49,748 bases of DNA from Candidatus Rokubacteria bacterium 13_1_40CM_68_15 (GTDB lineage: Bacteria; Methylomirabilota; Methylomirabilia; Rokubacteriales; CSP1-6): the NCBI GenBank assembly GCA_001917585.1, contig MNEG01000064.1, positions 1 through 49,748 of the forward strand, read 5' to 3'. Shown here piece after piece: positions 7,798 to 16,816 of this stretch. Under the pieces are notes generated by a model. The model worked only from the letters and a program-made list of their open reading frames with translations, had not been told where the DNA came from and did not search any database. Position 1 is the stretch's first letter; the number at the start of each line of letters is the position of its first letter. The position numbers and the translations under genes were made by a program.

Positions 7798-9109
7798 GCG
7801 CCCGTTCGCCGACCAGCTCGTAACCCTCGACCTCGACGACACGAACGCGGGCGAAGCGCCCGGGCTCGAACGGGCCCCGGAGATACACGACGCCGTCGAT
7901 CTCAGGGGCCTGGCCAGCCGTCCGGCCTTCCCACGTGAACGCCGGGTCCTCGCTGCGACCATCGACGAGGACGTCGTGCTCGGTGCCGATGAGCGCCCGG
8001 TGGCGCTCCCAGACCACGCTATCTTGTAATTCCTGAACCGCGGCCGCCCGCTCGGCGGCCACCTCCGGATCGACCTGATCAGCGTACGAGACGGACGGTG
8101 TGCCCTCCTCGGGCGAGTACGTGAAGACGCCGAGACGGTCGAAGCCGACGTCGGTCAGGAATTCGAGGAGGTTCCCAAACGCCGTCTCGGTTTCGCCGGG
8201 GAAGCCGACGAGTACCGTCGTGCGGACGGCGAGACCGGGAATCGCCGCGCGGAAATCACCCACCACGTCCTTCATCCGCCGCGCCGTCACCGCGCGGCGC
8301 ATGGCTCGCAGCACGCCGTCGTCGCCGTGCTGCACCGGCAGGTCGAGGTACGGGACGATGCGGGCCCGCTGCCACTTGGCAATCAGGCGATCGTTGACGT
8401 GCGCGGGATGCAGATACATCGGCCGGATCCACGGCATGCGCGTCTCGCCCAGCGCGATGAGCAGGTCGCCGATGTCGCCGTTGTCGCTGATGTCCTTGCC
8501 GTAGGCGAGCGTGTCCTGGGAGACGAGGATCGCCTCCTGCACCCCGCGGGCGGCGAGCCCTTCGACTTCCTTCACGATGTCGGCGAGGGGACGGCTGCGA
8601 TGCTTGCCGCGGAACTGCGGAATCGCGCAGAACGTGCATCCCATGTCGCAGCCCTCGGCGATCTTCACGTACGCGTAGGGCACACGCGCGGTGAGCAGCC
8701 GCGGTGTCGTCGCGTCGTAGAGATAGCCGGGCGGCGCCGACGTCGCCCAGTCACGGCGGTTGTCGGCCTGGCGCACGAGATCGACGATGCGCTCGAGCCC
8801 CGACGTGCCCAGGATGGCGTCGATCTCGGGCATCTCGCGCTTGATCTCCAGGCCATAGCGCTGCGTGAGACAGCCGGTGACGATCAGCGACGTGCAGCGC
8901 CCGCGCTCCTTGAGCTTGGCCAGCTCGAGGATCGTGTCGACGGATTCCTCGCGCGCGCGGTCGATGAAGGCGCACGTGTTCACGATGAGGCAGTCGGCGT
9001 CCTCGGCACGCTCGGCGAGTGGGAAGCCGGCCTCGGTCAGCATGCCGAGCATCAGCTCGGAGTCCACCTGGTTCTTGGGACACCCGAGCGTGGTGAGGTG
9101 GACCTTCAT
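7778..9109 (-). CDS. rimO: Ribosomal protein S12 methylthiotransferase RimO
   Basis: Radical-SAM enzyme that adds a methylthio group to an aspartate of ribosomal protein S12. The 443-aa product has all six cluster-binding cysteines: C10, C46 and C80 in the N-terminal UPF0004 domain, and C154, C158, C161 in the radical-SAM motif CDMGCTFC. A C-terminal TRAM-like domain follows from about residue 375. LPVQHGDDGVLRAMRR and the FPGE motif fit RimO rather than MiaB. ATG 9109 overlaps the yajQ stop by one base (TGATG); a GTG at 9112 is the alternative. Coupled to yajQ and lolA upstream. Confidence 0.93.
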   Translation of the reverse strand: MKVHLTTLGCPKNQVDSELMLGMLTEAGFPLAERAEDADCLIVNTCAFIDRAREESVDTILELAKLKERGRCTSLIVTGCLTQRYGLEIKREMPEIDAILGTSGLERIVDLVRQADNRRDWATSAPPGYLYDATTPRLLTARVPYAYVKIAEGCDMGCTFCAIPQFRGKHRSRPLADIVKEVEGLAARGVQEAILVSQDTLAYGKDISDNGDIGDLLIALGETRMPWIRPMYLHPAHVNDRLIAKWQRARIVPYLDLPVQHGDDGVLRAMRRAVTARRMKDVVGDFRAAIPGLAVRTTVLVGFPGETETAFGNLLEFLTDVGFDRLGVFTYSPEEGTPSVSYADQVDPEVAAERAAAVQELQDSVVWERHRALIGTEHDVLVDGRSEDPAFTWEGRTAGQAPEIDGVVYLRGPFEPGRFARVRVVEVEGYELVGERALSAAGV

Positions 9110-9606
9110 CACGTGCTGCGGTAGTTCGTGAACTGCAGCGCGATCCCGAGGTCCTTGTCCTTGAGAAGCGCGATGATCTTCTGCAGATCGTCGCGGTTCT
9201 TACCGGCCACGCGCACCTGGCTCTCCTGGATCGAGGCCTGGACCTTCACCTTGGTGTCCTTGATGAGGCGGACGATCTCCTTGGCCTTCTCGGTCGGAAT
9301 CCCCTGCTGGAGCGTGATCTTCTGACGCTTGATGCCACCGGCTCCGTCTTCCACCGTCCCCCACGTCAAGGCCTTGAGCGGCACGCCGCGCCGATGGAGC
9401 TTGGACTGGAGGATGTCGGCGACGGCCTTGAGCTTCATGTCGTCGGCGGAGGTGATGACGATGTCGGTCTTGTCGAGCGTGACCTCGTTCTTGCTTCCCT
9501 TGAGGTCGTAGCGCGTCTCGATCTCCCGCCGCACCTGATCGAGCGCGTTGGTGACCTCCTGCATGTCCACCTTGCAGACGACGTCGAACGAGTTCTCGGC
9601 AGCCAT
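9109..9606 (-). CDS. yajQ: YajQ family nucleotide-binding protein
   Basis: UPF0234/YajQ protein of 165 aa, the family's standard length. Begins MAAENSFDVVCKVDMQEVTNA, a hallmark N-terminus, and continues with RYDLKGSKNEV and IKDTKVKVQASIQESQVRV. Family members bind nucleotides, reportedly including cyclic di-GMP in some species; a role as c-di-GMP effector is therefore possible but not shown here. It sits between lolA (11-base gap) and rimO (one-base overlap) in the same direction, probably one transcript. Confidence 0.93.
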   Translation of the reverse strand: MAAENSFDVVCKVDMQEVTNALDQVRREIETRYDLKGSKNEVTLDKTDIVITSADDMKLKAVADILQSKLHRRGVPLKALTWGTVEDGAGGIKRQKITLQQGIPTEKAKEIVRLIKDTKVKVQASIQESQVRVAGKNRDDLQKIIALLKDKDLGIALQFTNYRST

Positions 9607-9617
9607 GGCCCCTTAGT

Positions 9618-10286
9618 TTACCGCAGGGGGACGGTGGCCACGCCCGCCGGTGGCACGAACGTGAAGAGCTTGTCGGGCAGGCCCGAGTTCACCGACAGCC
9701 TGGTGAAGCGCATGCTGACCGTGTTCTCGAACTGATCGTGGATGGTCGCCTTGCGCACCTCCCACGTCTTGGGGTCGAGGGCGAGGATCAGGCGCGCCAT
9801 GGTGGGTAGCGGCTGCCTGGGCGTGAGGTCCAGGACCACGTTGCCGTCGGCGTCACTGGGCTGCGCCGGGTTGAGGAAGCGCACGGTGAAGTGCTCGTGC
9901 AGCTTGCCGAGGCCGGCCAGGAACGACCCGGCCGGTCCAGCCAGCGCCTCGGGCGCGTCGCCGACGTTCACCTGGTTCAGCTGGGGCGTGTAGACCCAGA
10001 GGTTCTTTCCATCGGACACGATTTCCTGCTTCGTCGGCTCACTGTACTCCCACCGCACCTTGCCGCCCTTCTTCAGATAGACGGCCCCCTGGGCCGGAAT
10101 GGTGGAGTTCAGGCTCTTGTTGAACGACGTCTGGTTGAAGTCGGCCTTGAGATCGGTCATGCGGCCGTACGCCGATTCGACGCCGCGGATCACGTCGTCC
10201 AGCGAGGGCCCGGCGCTCGCCGGGCCAGCCGCGATCAGGGCGGCCAGGGGGACAGCCGCCAGAACATATATAAGGAAGCGGGTCAT
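9618..10286 (-). CDS. lolA: Outer-membrane lipoprotein carrier LolA
   Basis: Periplasmic chaperone that carries lipoproteins from the LolCDE complex to the outer membrane. The 222-aa product begins MTRFLIYVLAAVPLAALIAA, a signal peptide cleaved near PASA-GP. Family features include LKADFNQTSFNKSL, GKVRWEYSEPTKQEIVSDG, LWVYTPQLNQV and a C-terminal ATIHDQFENTVSMRF. The ATG at 10286 is preferred over earlier in-frame starts (for example GTG 10394, overlapping the upstream stop) because it gives a clean signal peptide, although no strong ribosome-binding site precedes it. Confidence 0.88.
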   Translation of the reverse strand: MTRFLIYVLAAVPLAALIAAGPASAGPSLDDVIRGVESAYGRMTDLKADFNQTSFNKSLNSTIPAQGAVYLKKGGKVRWEYSEPTKQEIVSDGKNLWVYTPQLNQVNVGDAPEALAGPAGSFLAGLGKLHEHFTVRFLNPAQPSDADGNVVLDLTPRQPLPTMARLILALDPKTWEVRKATIHDQFENTVSMRFTRLSVNSGLPDKLFTFVPPAGVATVPLR

Positions 10287-10390
10287 GCAGACACTGTACA
10301 TCATGGCCATCGATATGACGGCCCACGGCCTGTGAACATTTTCCGCCGTCGGGCGTGGAGGGCCGTGAGGCCGCCCGGGAGCGATGAGGC

Positions 10391-10759
10391 TCACGACCTC
10401 CCGACAGCGGAGCCGTCAGTGGAGGGTGGATCCGCGGCGCACGCAGCGTGAGCGCGGTCGCCATTCATGGTGACGGTCGGGACTCCGTCGGTCTTGCGCC
10501 CGCACAGGACGCACGTCAGGACGGCTGCGCGCTCGGCCTCCCAGACCTCGAAGCAGGCCGCATGGAAGAGCCACGTACGCGACTCATCCGGAAACTCGGC
10601 CTCGCACTCGAGCTCCCGATTCTGGACGGGTTGCCCGCACGCGGCACACGACGTGGCACCCTGGGCAAACCCGAACCAGGTTCGCGATGGCGGCCGGGTC
10701 GGCAGGACGCCGTCCCTGATGCCTTGCCGTATCTTCGGACCGAGGCCGTGTTTGTCCAT
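10391..10759 (-). CDS. Cys-rich putative zinc-binding protein, function unknown
   Basis: A 122-aa soluble protein with a regular set of metal-ligand-like residues: CAACGQPV around 38-45, a Cys at about 52, HAACFEVW around 66-73, CVLCGRKTDG around 83-92 and HAAC near 103-106. This looks like one or two treble-clef/zinc-ribbon folds. I do not recognise a named family. It lies directly upstream of lolA with its stop near possible early lolA starts, so the two may be cotranscribed. No signal peptide. Coding status is supported by the organised Cys/His pattern and by the lack of a competing gene. Confidence 0.65.
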   Translation of the reverse strand: MDKHGLGPKIRQGIRDGVLPTRPPSRTWFGFAQGATSCAACGQPVQNRELECEAEFPDESRTWLFHAACFEVWEAERAAVLTCVLCGRKTDGVPTVTMNGDRAHAACAADPPSTDGSAVGRS

Positions 10760-10849
10760 GTTCGCGAGTCAAGCAACATCGGGCTCTGCAACCGCGTGAA
10801 CAAACTAGCAAGCACGGTGCCAGGCAGTCGTGTTCTGGACGCGATCTCC

Positions 10850-12361
10850 CTACTTCGCGAGGGTCATTTCCGACACGATGAGACGGTAGTCGGGTCGCGG
10901 CTTGAAGCTCACGCGCTTGGACACGCCATAGATGACGACTTCCTGGAACAGCTCGAGCCACGGTTTCTCCTCGTGGATGATCTTCGTCGCCTCCGTGTAG
11001 AGCTCCTTGCGCTTCTTCGGATCGAGCGTGTAGCGCGCCTGTTCCATCAGATCGTGGAAGCGCTGGCCGGGCTGGTTGCCGATCCAGTACTTGCCGCCGA
11101 AGCCGTTGGGATGGAACAGGCGCCACAGGCTGCCGTCGGCGTCGAGCAGCGTCGACTGCGGGTTGATCAGCATGACTCCGTTCGGCGGCAGCAAGCGCTC
11201 GTTGTTCATCTTCTGACGCGCGGCCATCTCCATCATCTCGATGCGCGCCCGGATGCCGACCTTCGACCACATGTCGGCGATGGCCTCCAGAAGCTGCTTG
11301 TCGTTGACGATCGTGCCGATGCCGGCCGAGAGCGTCACGTCGATGCCGTTCGGATAGCCAGCATCGGCGAGCAGCTTCTTCGCCCGCGGCGGATCGTAGG
11401 GATACGGCTTCAGCGCCGGGTTGTAGCCGAAGTCGGTGTCGGCCAGGCCGCCGGAGAACGGCTTGCCCTGCCCGGCGTAGAGGTCTTTGACGATCGAGTT
11501 CACGTCCATCGCGTAGTGCATGGCCTGGCGAACGCGCTTGTCCTGCGTCGGCGGCTGAGTGGTGTTGATCCAGAACGTCAGCGTGCGCGTAGACGACACC
11601 GTCAGCGTCCGCACGATCTTCATCTGGTCGGGCGGCACGTTGGTGATCAGGTCCACCTCGCCACGCTGCAGCGCCGACAGGCGCGCGAAGTCGTCGGGGA
11701 TGGGTTTCCAGACCACGCGGTCGACCACCGGCGGCTTGCCGTTCCAGCCCCACCAGTCGCGATTGGCCTCCATCACGAGCTGGTCGTCCTTCGTCCACGA
11801 GACGAACTTGTAGGCGCCGCTCCCGATGGGCTTGCGGGCCAGCTCGCGTGCGCCCTCTTCGCTCGCGAAGCGCGCTGGATAGATGGAGCCGCCCATCTGG
11901 GCCATGCGCACGGGCACCAGCGGATCCGGCTTCCTGGTGATGATCCGGAGCGTCGTGGGATTCACGGCCTGGACGGCTTCGAGCGTGGAGAAGCCGGACT
12001 GCACGACGGTCTTGCCCGGAACCATGTTGCGCTCGTACACGGCCTTGACGTCCTCGGCGGTGAGCGGTGAGCCGTCGTGGAACTTGACGTCCGGCCGTAG
12101 CGTCACGTCCCACGTCGTGTCGTTGACGGCCTTCCAGGACGTGGCCAGCGCCGGGTGGAGCTTGAGCGAGGCGTCCCAGCGCGTGAGCGTGTCGTACAGG
12201 TTGAAGAAGTAGTTGACGGTGAGAACCTGGGTCGAGCGCCCGGGGTCCATCGTCGTCGCGTCGGCGGGCTGTGAGATGACGACCTGGGTCGAGCGCTGGG
12301 CCGCCGCCGGCGCCGCCAGCAGCGAGACGAGGGTGAGGATGGTGCCAATCCGCCCGCGCAT
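10850..12361 (-). CDS. Peptide-type ABC transporter substrate-binding protein (SBP_bac_5)
   Basis: Periplasmic receptor of the peptide/opine/nickel (family 5) class, 503 aa. The signal peptide is MRGRIGTILTLVSLLAAPAAA. Family motifs include LHPALATSWKAVNDTTWDVTLRPDVKFHDG split over residues 65-95, and GSGAYKFVSWTKDD further on. ATG 12361 is fixed by a strong AAGGAGGGG five bases upstream; a longer frame exists but has no signal peptide. Last gene of a minus-strand operon permease-permease-receptor (13.2-14.1 kb genes upstream). Substrate cannot be read from sequence; peptides or glutathione-like compounds are typical. No ATPase gene is adjacent. Confidence 0.9.
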   Translation of the reverse strand: MRGRIGTILTLVSLLAAPAAAQRSTQVVISQPADATTMDPGRSTQVLTVNYFFNLYDTLTRWDASLKLHPALATSWKAVNDTTWDVTLRPDVKFHDGSPLTAEDVKAVYERNMVPGKTVVQSGFSTLEAVQAVNPTTLRIITRKPDPLVPVRMAQMGGSIYPARFASEEGARELARKPIGSGAYKFVSWTKDDQLVMEANRDWWGWNGKPPVVDRVVWKPIPDDFARLSALQRGEVDLITNVPPDQMKIVRTLTVSSTRTLTFWINTTQPPTQDKRVRQAMHYAMDVNSIVKDLYAGQGKPFSGGLADTDFGYNPALKPYPYDPPRAKKLLADAGYPNGIDVTLSAGIGTIVNDKQLLEAIADMWSKVGIRARIEMMEMAARQKMNNERLLPPNGVMLINPQSTLLDADGSLWRLFHPNGFGGKYWIGNQPGQRFHDLMEQARYTLDPKKRKELYTEATKIIHEEKPWLELFQEVVIYGVSKRVSFKPRPDYRLIVSEMTLAK

Positions 12362-12383
12362 GGTCCCCTCCTTTATATATGTC

Positions 12384-13226
12384 CTAGGCCCGGGCCCGGG
12401 ATTGAGTCCGCGGATCGAGGGCATCGCGCAGCGCATCGCCGACCAGGTTGACGCCGAGCACCACGACCATGATGGCCAGCCCCGGAAATACGGACGTCCA
12501 CCACGCCTGCCGTACGTACGCCGCGGCGTCCCGCAGATCGGAGCCCCATGACGGCGTGGGCGGCTGCACGCCCAGGCCGAGGAAGGACAGCGTAGATTCG
12601 AGAATGATGATCCGCCCGACGTCGAAGGTGGCCAGGATCAGGATGACGGACAAGATCTCGGGGAGCAGGTGGCGGAACAGGATGCGCGGCGTGCGGGCGC
12701 CCAGCGCTCGCGCCGCCTGCACGTAGTCGCGCTCCCGCAGGCTCAGGACGAGCCCACGGATGATGCGCGCGTGGCCGACCCACGAGCCGATGGCCAGCAC
12801 GATGACGAGGACGGGAATGCTGGCGCCGGCCACGGCGATCACCGCGATGGCCAGCAGCACGAACGGAAACGCGAGCTGGACGTCGATCAGCTTCGTCACG
12901 ACGCGGTCGACACGGCCGCGATAGTAGCCGCTGACGAGGCCGATCAGCGAGCCGACGACGGCGCCCAGGACGGTGGCGGCCAGCGCGATCAGCAACGAGA
13001 TGCGCGCTCCCCAGATCAGGCGCGAGAGCAGATCCCGCCCGAGGAGATCGGTGCCGAGAAGACGCTGGACACTGCCGCCCTGGACCCACGCCGGCGGCCG
13101 CAGGCGCGCGGCCAGGTTGCCGGACGTCGGTGAGGACGGCGCCACCCACGGGGCCAGCAGCGCGGCGGCGACGGCGACGATCACGGGCACCGCCGGCAGC
13201 AGCAGGTACCAGCGAAGTCGCCTCAC
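12384..13226 (-). CDS. Peptide-type ABC transporter permease, DppC class
   Basis: Inner-membrane permease, 280 aa, with one N-terminal helix, then the OppC/DppC pattern LLGTDLLGRDLLSRLIWGAR and about five further helices. The EAA loop region reads RDYVQAARALGARTPRILFRHLLPE, the contact site for the ATPase. Start ATG 13226 overlaps the upstream permease stop by four bases. It ends 22 bases before the receptor gene's ATG. Forms a heterodimeric channel with the 13223-14149 product. Confidence 0.92.
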   Translation of the reverse strand: MRRLRWYLLLPAVPVIVAVAAALLAPWVAPSSPTSGNLAARLRPPAWVQGGSVQRLLGTDLLGRDLLSRLIWGARISLLIALAATVLGAVVGSLIGLVSGYYRGRVDRVVTKLIDVQLAFPFVLLAIAVIAVAGASIPVLVIVLAIGSWVGHARIIRGLVLSLRERDYVQAARALGARTPRILFRHLLPEILSVILILATFDVGRIIILESTLSFLGLGVQPPTPSWGSDLRDAAAYVRQAWWTSVFPGLAIMVVVLGVNLVGDALRDALDPRTQSRARA

Positions 13227-14149
13227 GCCGCGTCCTCGGTGCGGATGCGCGGGTCGAGGAAGCCGTAGAGCAGATCGACGAGGAGGTTGATGGCCACGAA
13301 TGACAGCGCGAGGACGAACACCCCGGCCTGGACGACCGGATAGTCGCGCACGAAGATCGACTGCACGGCGAGCCGGCCCACGCCGGGCCAGGCGAAGATC
13401 GTCTCGGTCACGACGGCGCCGCCCAGCAGCGTCCCGAACTGCAGTCCGATCAGCGTGACCACGGGCACCGACGCGTTCTTGAGCGCGTGGGCCAGGATCA
13501 CCGTGCGTTCGGGCAATCCCTTGGCGCGCGCCGTCGTCACGTAATTCTGGCCCAGCACCTCGAGCATCGCGGTGCGCGTGAGCCGGGCGAGCGAGGCGGC
13601 GAAGTGCGTGCCGAGCGTGATCGCCGGCAGGATCAGATGGGCGAAGCTCCCACGTCCCGAGGTCGGCAGCCAGCCCAGCTCCACGGACACGATGAGGATG
13701 AGCATGATGCCCATCCAGAAATACGGCGTGGCTTGACCGACCACGGCGAAGGCCATGGCCAGGACGTCGGCGAGACGTCCGCGGTTGAGCGCTGCGATGA
13801 TTCCGAGCGGGACGGCGACGACGACGGCCAGCACCAGCGCCGCGAAGGCCAGCTCCAGCGTGGCCGGCAGGCGGTCCATCACGAGCCCGAGCGCGGGCTG
13901 CTGGTGACGGAACGAGATCCCGAAATCGCCGGTGACGGCGCCGACGAGGAAGCTCGCGTACTGGACGGGCAGCGGCTTGTCGAGGCCGAGCGTCTTGCGC
14001 AGCGCCACCAGCTCCTCGACCGAGGCATCACCCGGTAGCATGGTGGCCGCCGGATCACCGGACAGGCGCAGCGCCGCGAACACGAGCGTGACGACGCCGA
14101 GCGCGACGAGGAGCGTGTGGGCGAGCTTCCGGACGCCGTACTGGAGCAT
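13223..14149 (-). CDS. Peptide-type ABC transporter permease, DppB class
   Basis: Inner-membrane permease, 308 aa, starting MLQYGVRKLAHTLLVALGV, the usual DppB N-terminal helix. LRLSGDPAATMLPGD follows, and the EAA loop reads GQNYVTTARAKGLPERTVILAHALKNA. Six hydrophobic helices can be traced. ATG 14149 is preferred; a GTG at 14173 would add eight residues. First gene of the leftward operon, divergent from the rightward receptor gene at 14251 across about 100 bases that must hold both promoters. Confidence 0.9.
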   Translation of the reverse strand: MLQYGVRKLAHTLLVALGVVTLVFAALRLSGDPAATMLPGDASVEELVALRKTLGLDKPLPVQYASFLVGAVTGDFGISFRHQQPALGLVMDRLPATLELAFAALVLAVVVAVPLGIIAALNRGRLADVLAMAFAVVGQATPYFWMGIMLILIVSVELGWLPTSGRGSFAHLILPAITLGTHFAASLARLTRTAMLEVLGQNYVTTARAKGLPERTVILAHALKNASVPVVTLIGLQFGTLLGGAVVTETIFAWPGVGRLAVQSIFVRDYPVVQAGVFVLALSFVAINLLVDLLYGFLDPRIRTEDAA

Positions 14150-14250
14150 CGCGCGGCGCGCGGAGTATAGCACCGGCGTCCGATCGCCGACGGCGGCGGT
14201 TGCTCAGGCCGGAGCCTCCAGTTAGAGTGAGCGCCCCAGGAGGTGTCGCC

Positions 14251-15852
14251 ATGCTTCGTGCCCCCGCCGTCCGCGTCGCTGTTCTCGCCGCGCTCACCGG
14301 AGTGCTCTGCCTGCCGATGACGGCGGCAGCCCAGAAGCGTGGCGGGACGCTGGTCGTGCTGGTGCAGCCGGAGCCGCCGACGCTGGCCTCCTACATCAGC
14401 ACTTCGGGACCGATCGGTCAGGTCGCCACGAAGGTCTACGAGGGCCTGCTCGAGTACGATTTCAACCTCAAGCCCATCCCGGGTCTGGCCGAGTCGTGGA
14501 AAATCGGCGCCGACGGCAAGACCATCACGTTCGTGCTGCAGAAGGGCGTGCGCTTCCACGACGGCAAGCCGTTCACCAGCGCCGACGTGAAGTTCTCCGT
14601 GCTCGACGTGCTCCGAAAGGTCCATCCCCGCGGCGCCGCGACGTTTCGTGAAGTGACCGAGATCGAGACGCCCGACGAGCACACCGTGGTCTTCAAGCTG
14701 GCCACGCCGGCGCCCTACATGATGATGGCGCTGTCCGGCTACGAGTCGCCGATGCTGCCCAAGCACCTGTTCGAAGGCACCGACGTCAAGGCCAGCAAGT
14801 ACGCGAACAGTCCGATCGGGACCGGGCCCTTCAAGTTCGTCGAGTGGCAGCGCGGCCAGTTCATGCGCTTCGACCGCAATCCCGACTACTGGCGGAAGGG
14901 CCGTCCCTACCTCGATCGCATCGTCGCTCGCTTCATCGCCGACTCGGCCACGCGCACGGCGGCGATCGAGAAGGGCGAGGCCCACATGGGCGGCTTTGCC
15001 GCCATCCCGTGGAGCGACGTGAAGACGCTGGCCAAGCTGCCGCAGTTCGAGGCGACGACGAAGGGCTACGAGATGTCCTCGCCCATCGTCCAGCTCGACT
15101 TCAACACCCGGCGGCCTCCGTTCGATAATCTGAAATCGCGCCAGGCCGTGGCCTACGCCGTGAACCGGAAGTTCGTCATCGACAACGTGTGGTTCGGCTG
15201 GGGCAAGCCGGCCACGGGGCCCATCAGCTCGAACTTCGCTCCGCTCGGCTTCTACACCAACGAGGTGAAGAGCTACAACGTGCCCAACGGCATCGAGATC
15301 GCCAACAAGCTGCTCGACGAGGCCGGGCTCAAGCGCGGCGCCGACGGCGTGCGCGCGGAGATCGTCCACGACCTCACGCCCTACGGCGAGGAGTGGCAGC
15401 GCTACGGCGAGTACGTGCAGCAGGCGCTCGCGGAGATCGGGATCAAGGCGACCCTCCGCTACGAGGACGTGCCGACCTGGCTGAAGCGGCTCTACACCGA
15501 CTACGACTTCCAGCTCTCGTCCAACTGGATCCAGGGGCTGGCCGACCCGGTCATCGGGGTTCATCGGCTCTATCACGGAAAGCAGATCCGGCCGGGTACC
15601 GTCTTCGTGAACGAGACCGGATGGTCCTCGCCCAAGGCCGACGAGCTCATGGACCAGGCCACGGTGGAGGTGAATCCGAAGAAGCGCGCTGCGCTCTACA
15701 AGGAGTTCCAGAAGATCGTCGTCGACGGCTCGCCGCTGGTCTGGGTCCACGAGCTTCAGTTCGTCACCGTCTACAACAAGCAGTTCAAGGACCTGATCGT
15801 GAGCCCGCTCGGGCTCTACGCGTCGTTCGACCGCGCCTATTCAGACAAGTAG
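14251..15852 (+). CDS. Peptide-type ABC transporter substrate-binding protein (SBP_bac_5)
   Basis: Second family-5 receptor, 533 aa, with signal peptide MLRAPAVRVAVLAALTGVL ending near AAAQ. Motifs: KPIPGLAESWKIGADGKT, VLQKGVRFHDGKPFTSADV and IGTGPFKFVEWQRG. ATG 14251 is set by AGGAGGTG seven bases upstream; an open frame 17 codons longer has no such site. It heads the rightward operon receptor-DppB-DppC and mirrors the leftward one. The two receptors are recognisably related but clearly divergent, so different ligands are likely. Ligand unknown. Confidence 0.92.
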   Translation: MLRAPAVRVAVLAALTGVLCLPMTAAAQKRGGTLVVLVQPEPPTLASYISTSGPIGQVATKVYEGLLEYDFNLKPIPGLAESWKIGADGKTITFVLQKGVRFHDGKPFTSADVKFSVLDVLRKVHPRGAATFREVTEIETPDEHTVVFKLATPAPYMMMALSGYESPMLPKHLFEGTDVKASKYANSPIGTGPFKFVEWQRGQFMRFDRNPDYWRKGRPYLDRIVARFIADSATRTAAIEKGEAHMGGFAAIPWSDVKTLAKLPQFEATTKGYEMSSPIVQLDFNTRRPPFDNLKSRQAVAYAVNRKFVIDNVWFGWGKPATGPISSNFAPLGFYTNEVKSYNVPNGIEIANKLLDEAGLKRGADGVRAEIVHDLTPYGEEWQRYGEYVQQALAEIGIKATLRYEDVPTWLKRLYTDYDFQLSSNWIQGLADPVIGVHRLYHGKQIRPGTVFVNETGWSSPKADELMDQATVEVNPKKRAALYKEFQKIVVDGSPLVWVHELQFVTVYNKQFKDLIVSPLGLYASFDRAYSDK

Positions 15853-15874
15853 GCTCACCTACGCGCTGCGACGG

Positions 15875-16816
15875 GTGGCGCAGGCGATCCCGGTCGTCTG
15901 CGCCATCCTCGTCCTGAACTTTCTGCTGCTGCGCCTGGCCCCGGGCGATGCGGCGTCCGTCCTGGCCGGCGAGGCGGGCTCGGCGACGCCGGAGTACATG
16001 GCGGAGCTCCGGCAGCGCTTCGGCCTCGATCAGCCTCTGCTCGTGCAGCTGCTCTACTACGTCAAGAACATGGCCGCGCTCGATCTCGGCTTCTCGTTCC
16101 GCTACAACATGCCGGTCCTGACCCTGATCGTGAACCGGCTGGGGCCGACGCTGCTCCTGATGGGGGTGACGCTGGTCCTCTCCGTCGGCGCCGGCGTGAC
16201 GCTCGGGATCCTCGCGGCCAGCCGCGCCGGGAGCTGGCGCGACACCGTCATCTCGATCCTCGCGCTCGTCTCGTACGCGACGCCGCTGTTCTGGATCGGG
16301 CTCATGCTCGTCGTGGTCTTCTCGCTCAAGCTCGACTGGCTCCCGACCAGCGGCATGGAGACGGTCGCGGCCTTCTATCAAGGCTCTGACCGCGTCCTCG
16401 ACATCGCGCGTCACCTGATCCTCCCCGCCGTGACGCTGTCGCTCTTCTACATGGCGCTCTACACCCGCCTCATGCGCGCGGCCATGCTCGAGCAGGCGGG
16501 CATGGACTACGTCACGACGGCGCGCGCCAAGGGGCTCAGCGAGGGCCGCATCACGCTCGCCCACATCGTGCGCAATGCCGTCCTGCCGGTGGTGACGGTG
16601 GCCGGGGTTCAGCTCGGGGGACTGCTCGGGGGCTCGATCGTGGTGGAATCGGTCTTCGCCTGGCCGGGCCTGGGCCTCCTCGCCTTCCAGGCGCTCTTCG
16701 CGCGGGACTTCAACCTCCTCCTCGGGATCTTCTTCCTCTCCGCCTCGCTGGTCGTCGTGGTCAATCTCGGCGTGGATCTCCTCTACACGTTCCTCGATCC
16801 ACGCATCCAGGTGTGA
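15875..16816 (+). CDS. Peptide-type ABC transporter permease, DppB class
   Basis: Permease of about 313 aa with six hydrophobic segments, LRLAPGDAASVLAGE near the N-terminus and EAA loop YVTTARAKGLSEGRITLAHIVRNA. GTG 15875 is the only standard start, but the codons before it (from about 15848) read SRLTYALRR, which looks like the normal basic N-terminus of DppB proteins. Translation may therefore begin further upstream at a non-standard codon such as ATT 15839, overlapping the receptor gene's end. Downstream it overlaps the DppC gene by four bases. Confidence 0.88.
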   Translation: MAQAIPVVCAILVLNFLLLRLAPGDAASVLAGEAGSATPEYMAELRQRFGLDQPLLVQLLYYVKNMAALDLGFSFRYNMPVLTLIVNRLGPTLLLMGVTLVLSVGAGVTLGILAASRAGSWRDTVISILALVSYATPLFWIGLMLVVVFSLKLDWLPTSGMETVAAFYQGSDRVLDIARHLILPAVTLSLFYMALYTRLMRAAMLEQAGMDYVTTARAKGLSEGRITLAHIVRNAVLPVVTVAGVQLGGLLGGSIVVESVFAWPGLGLLAFQALFARDFNLLLGIFFLSASLVVVVNLGVDLLYTFLDPRIQV

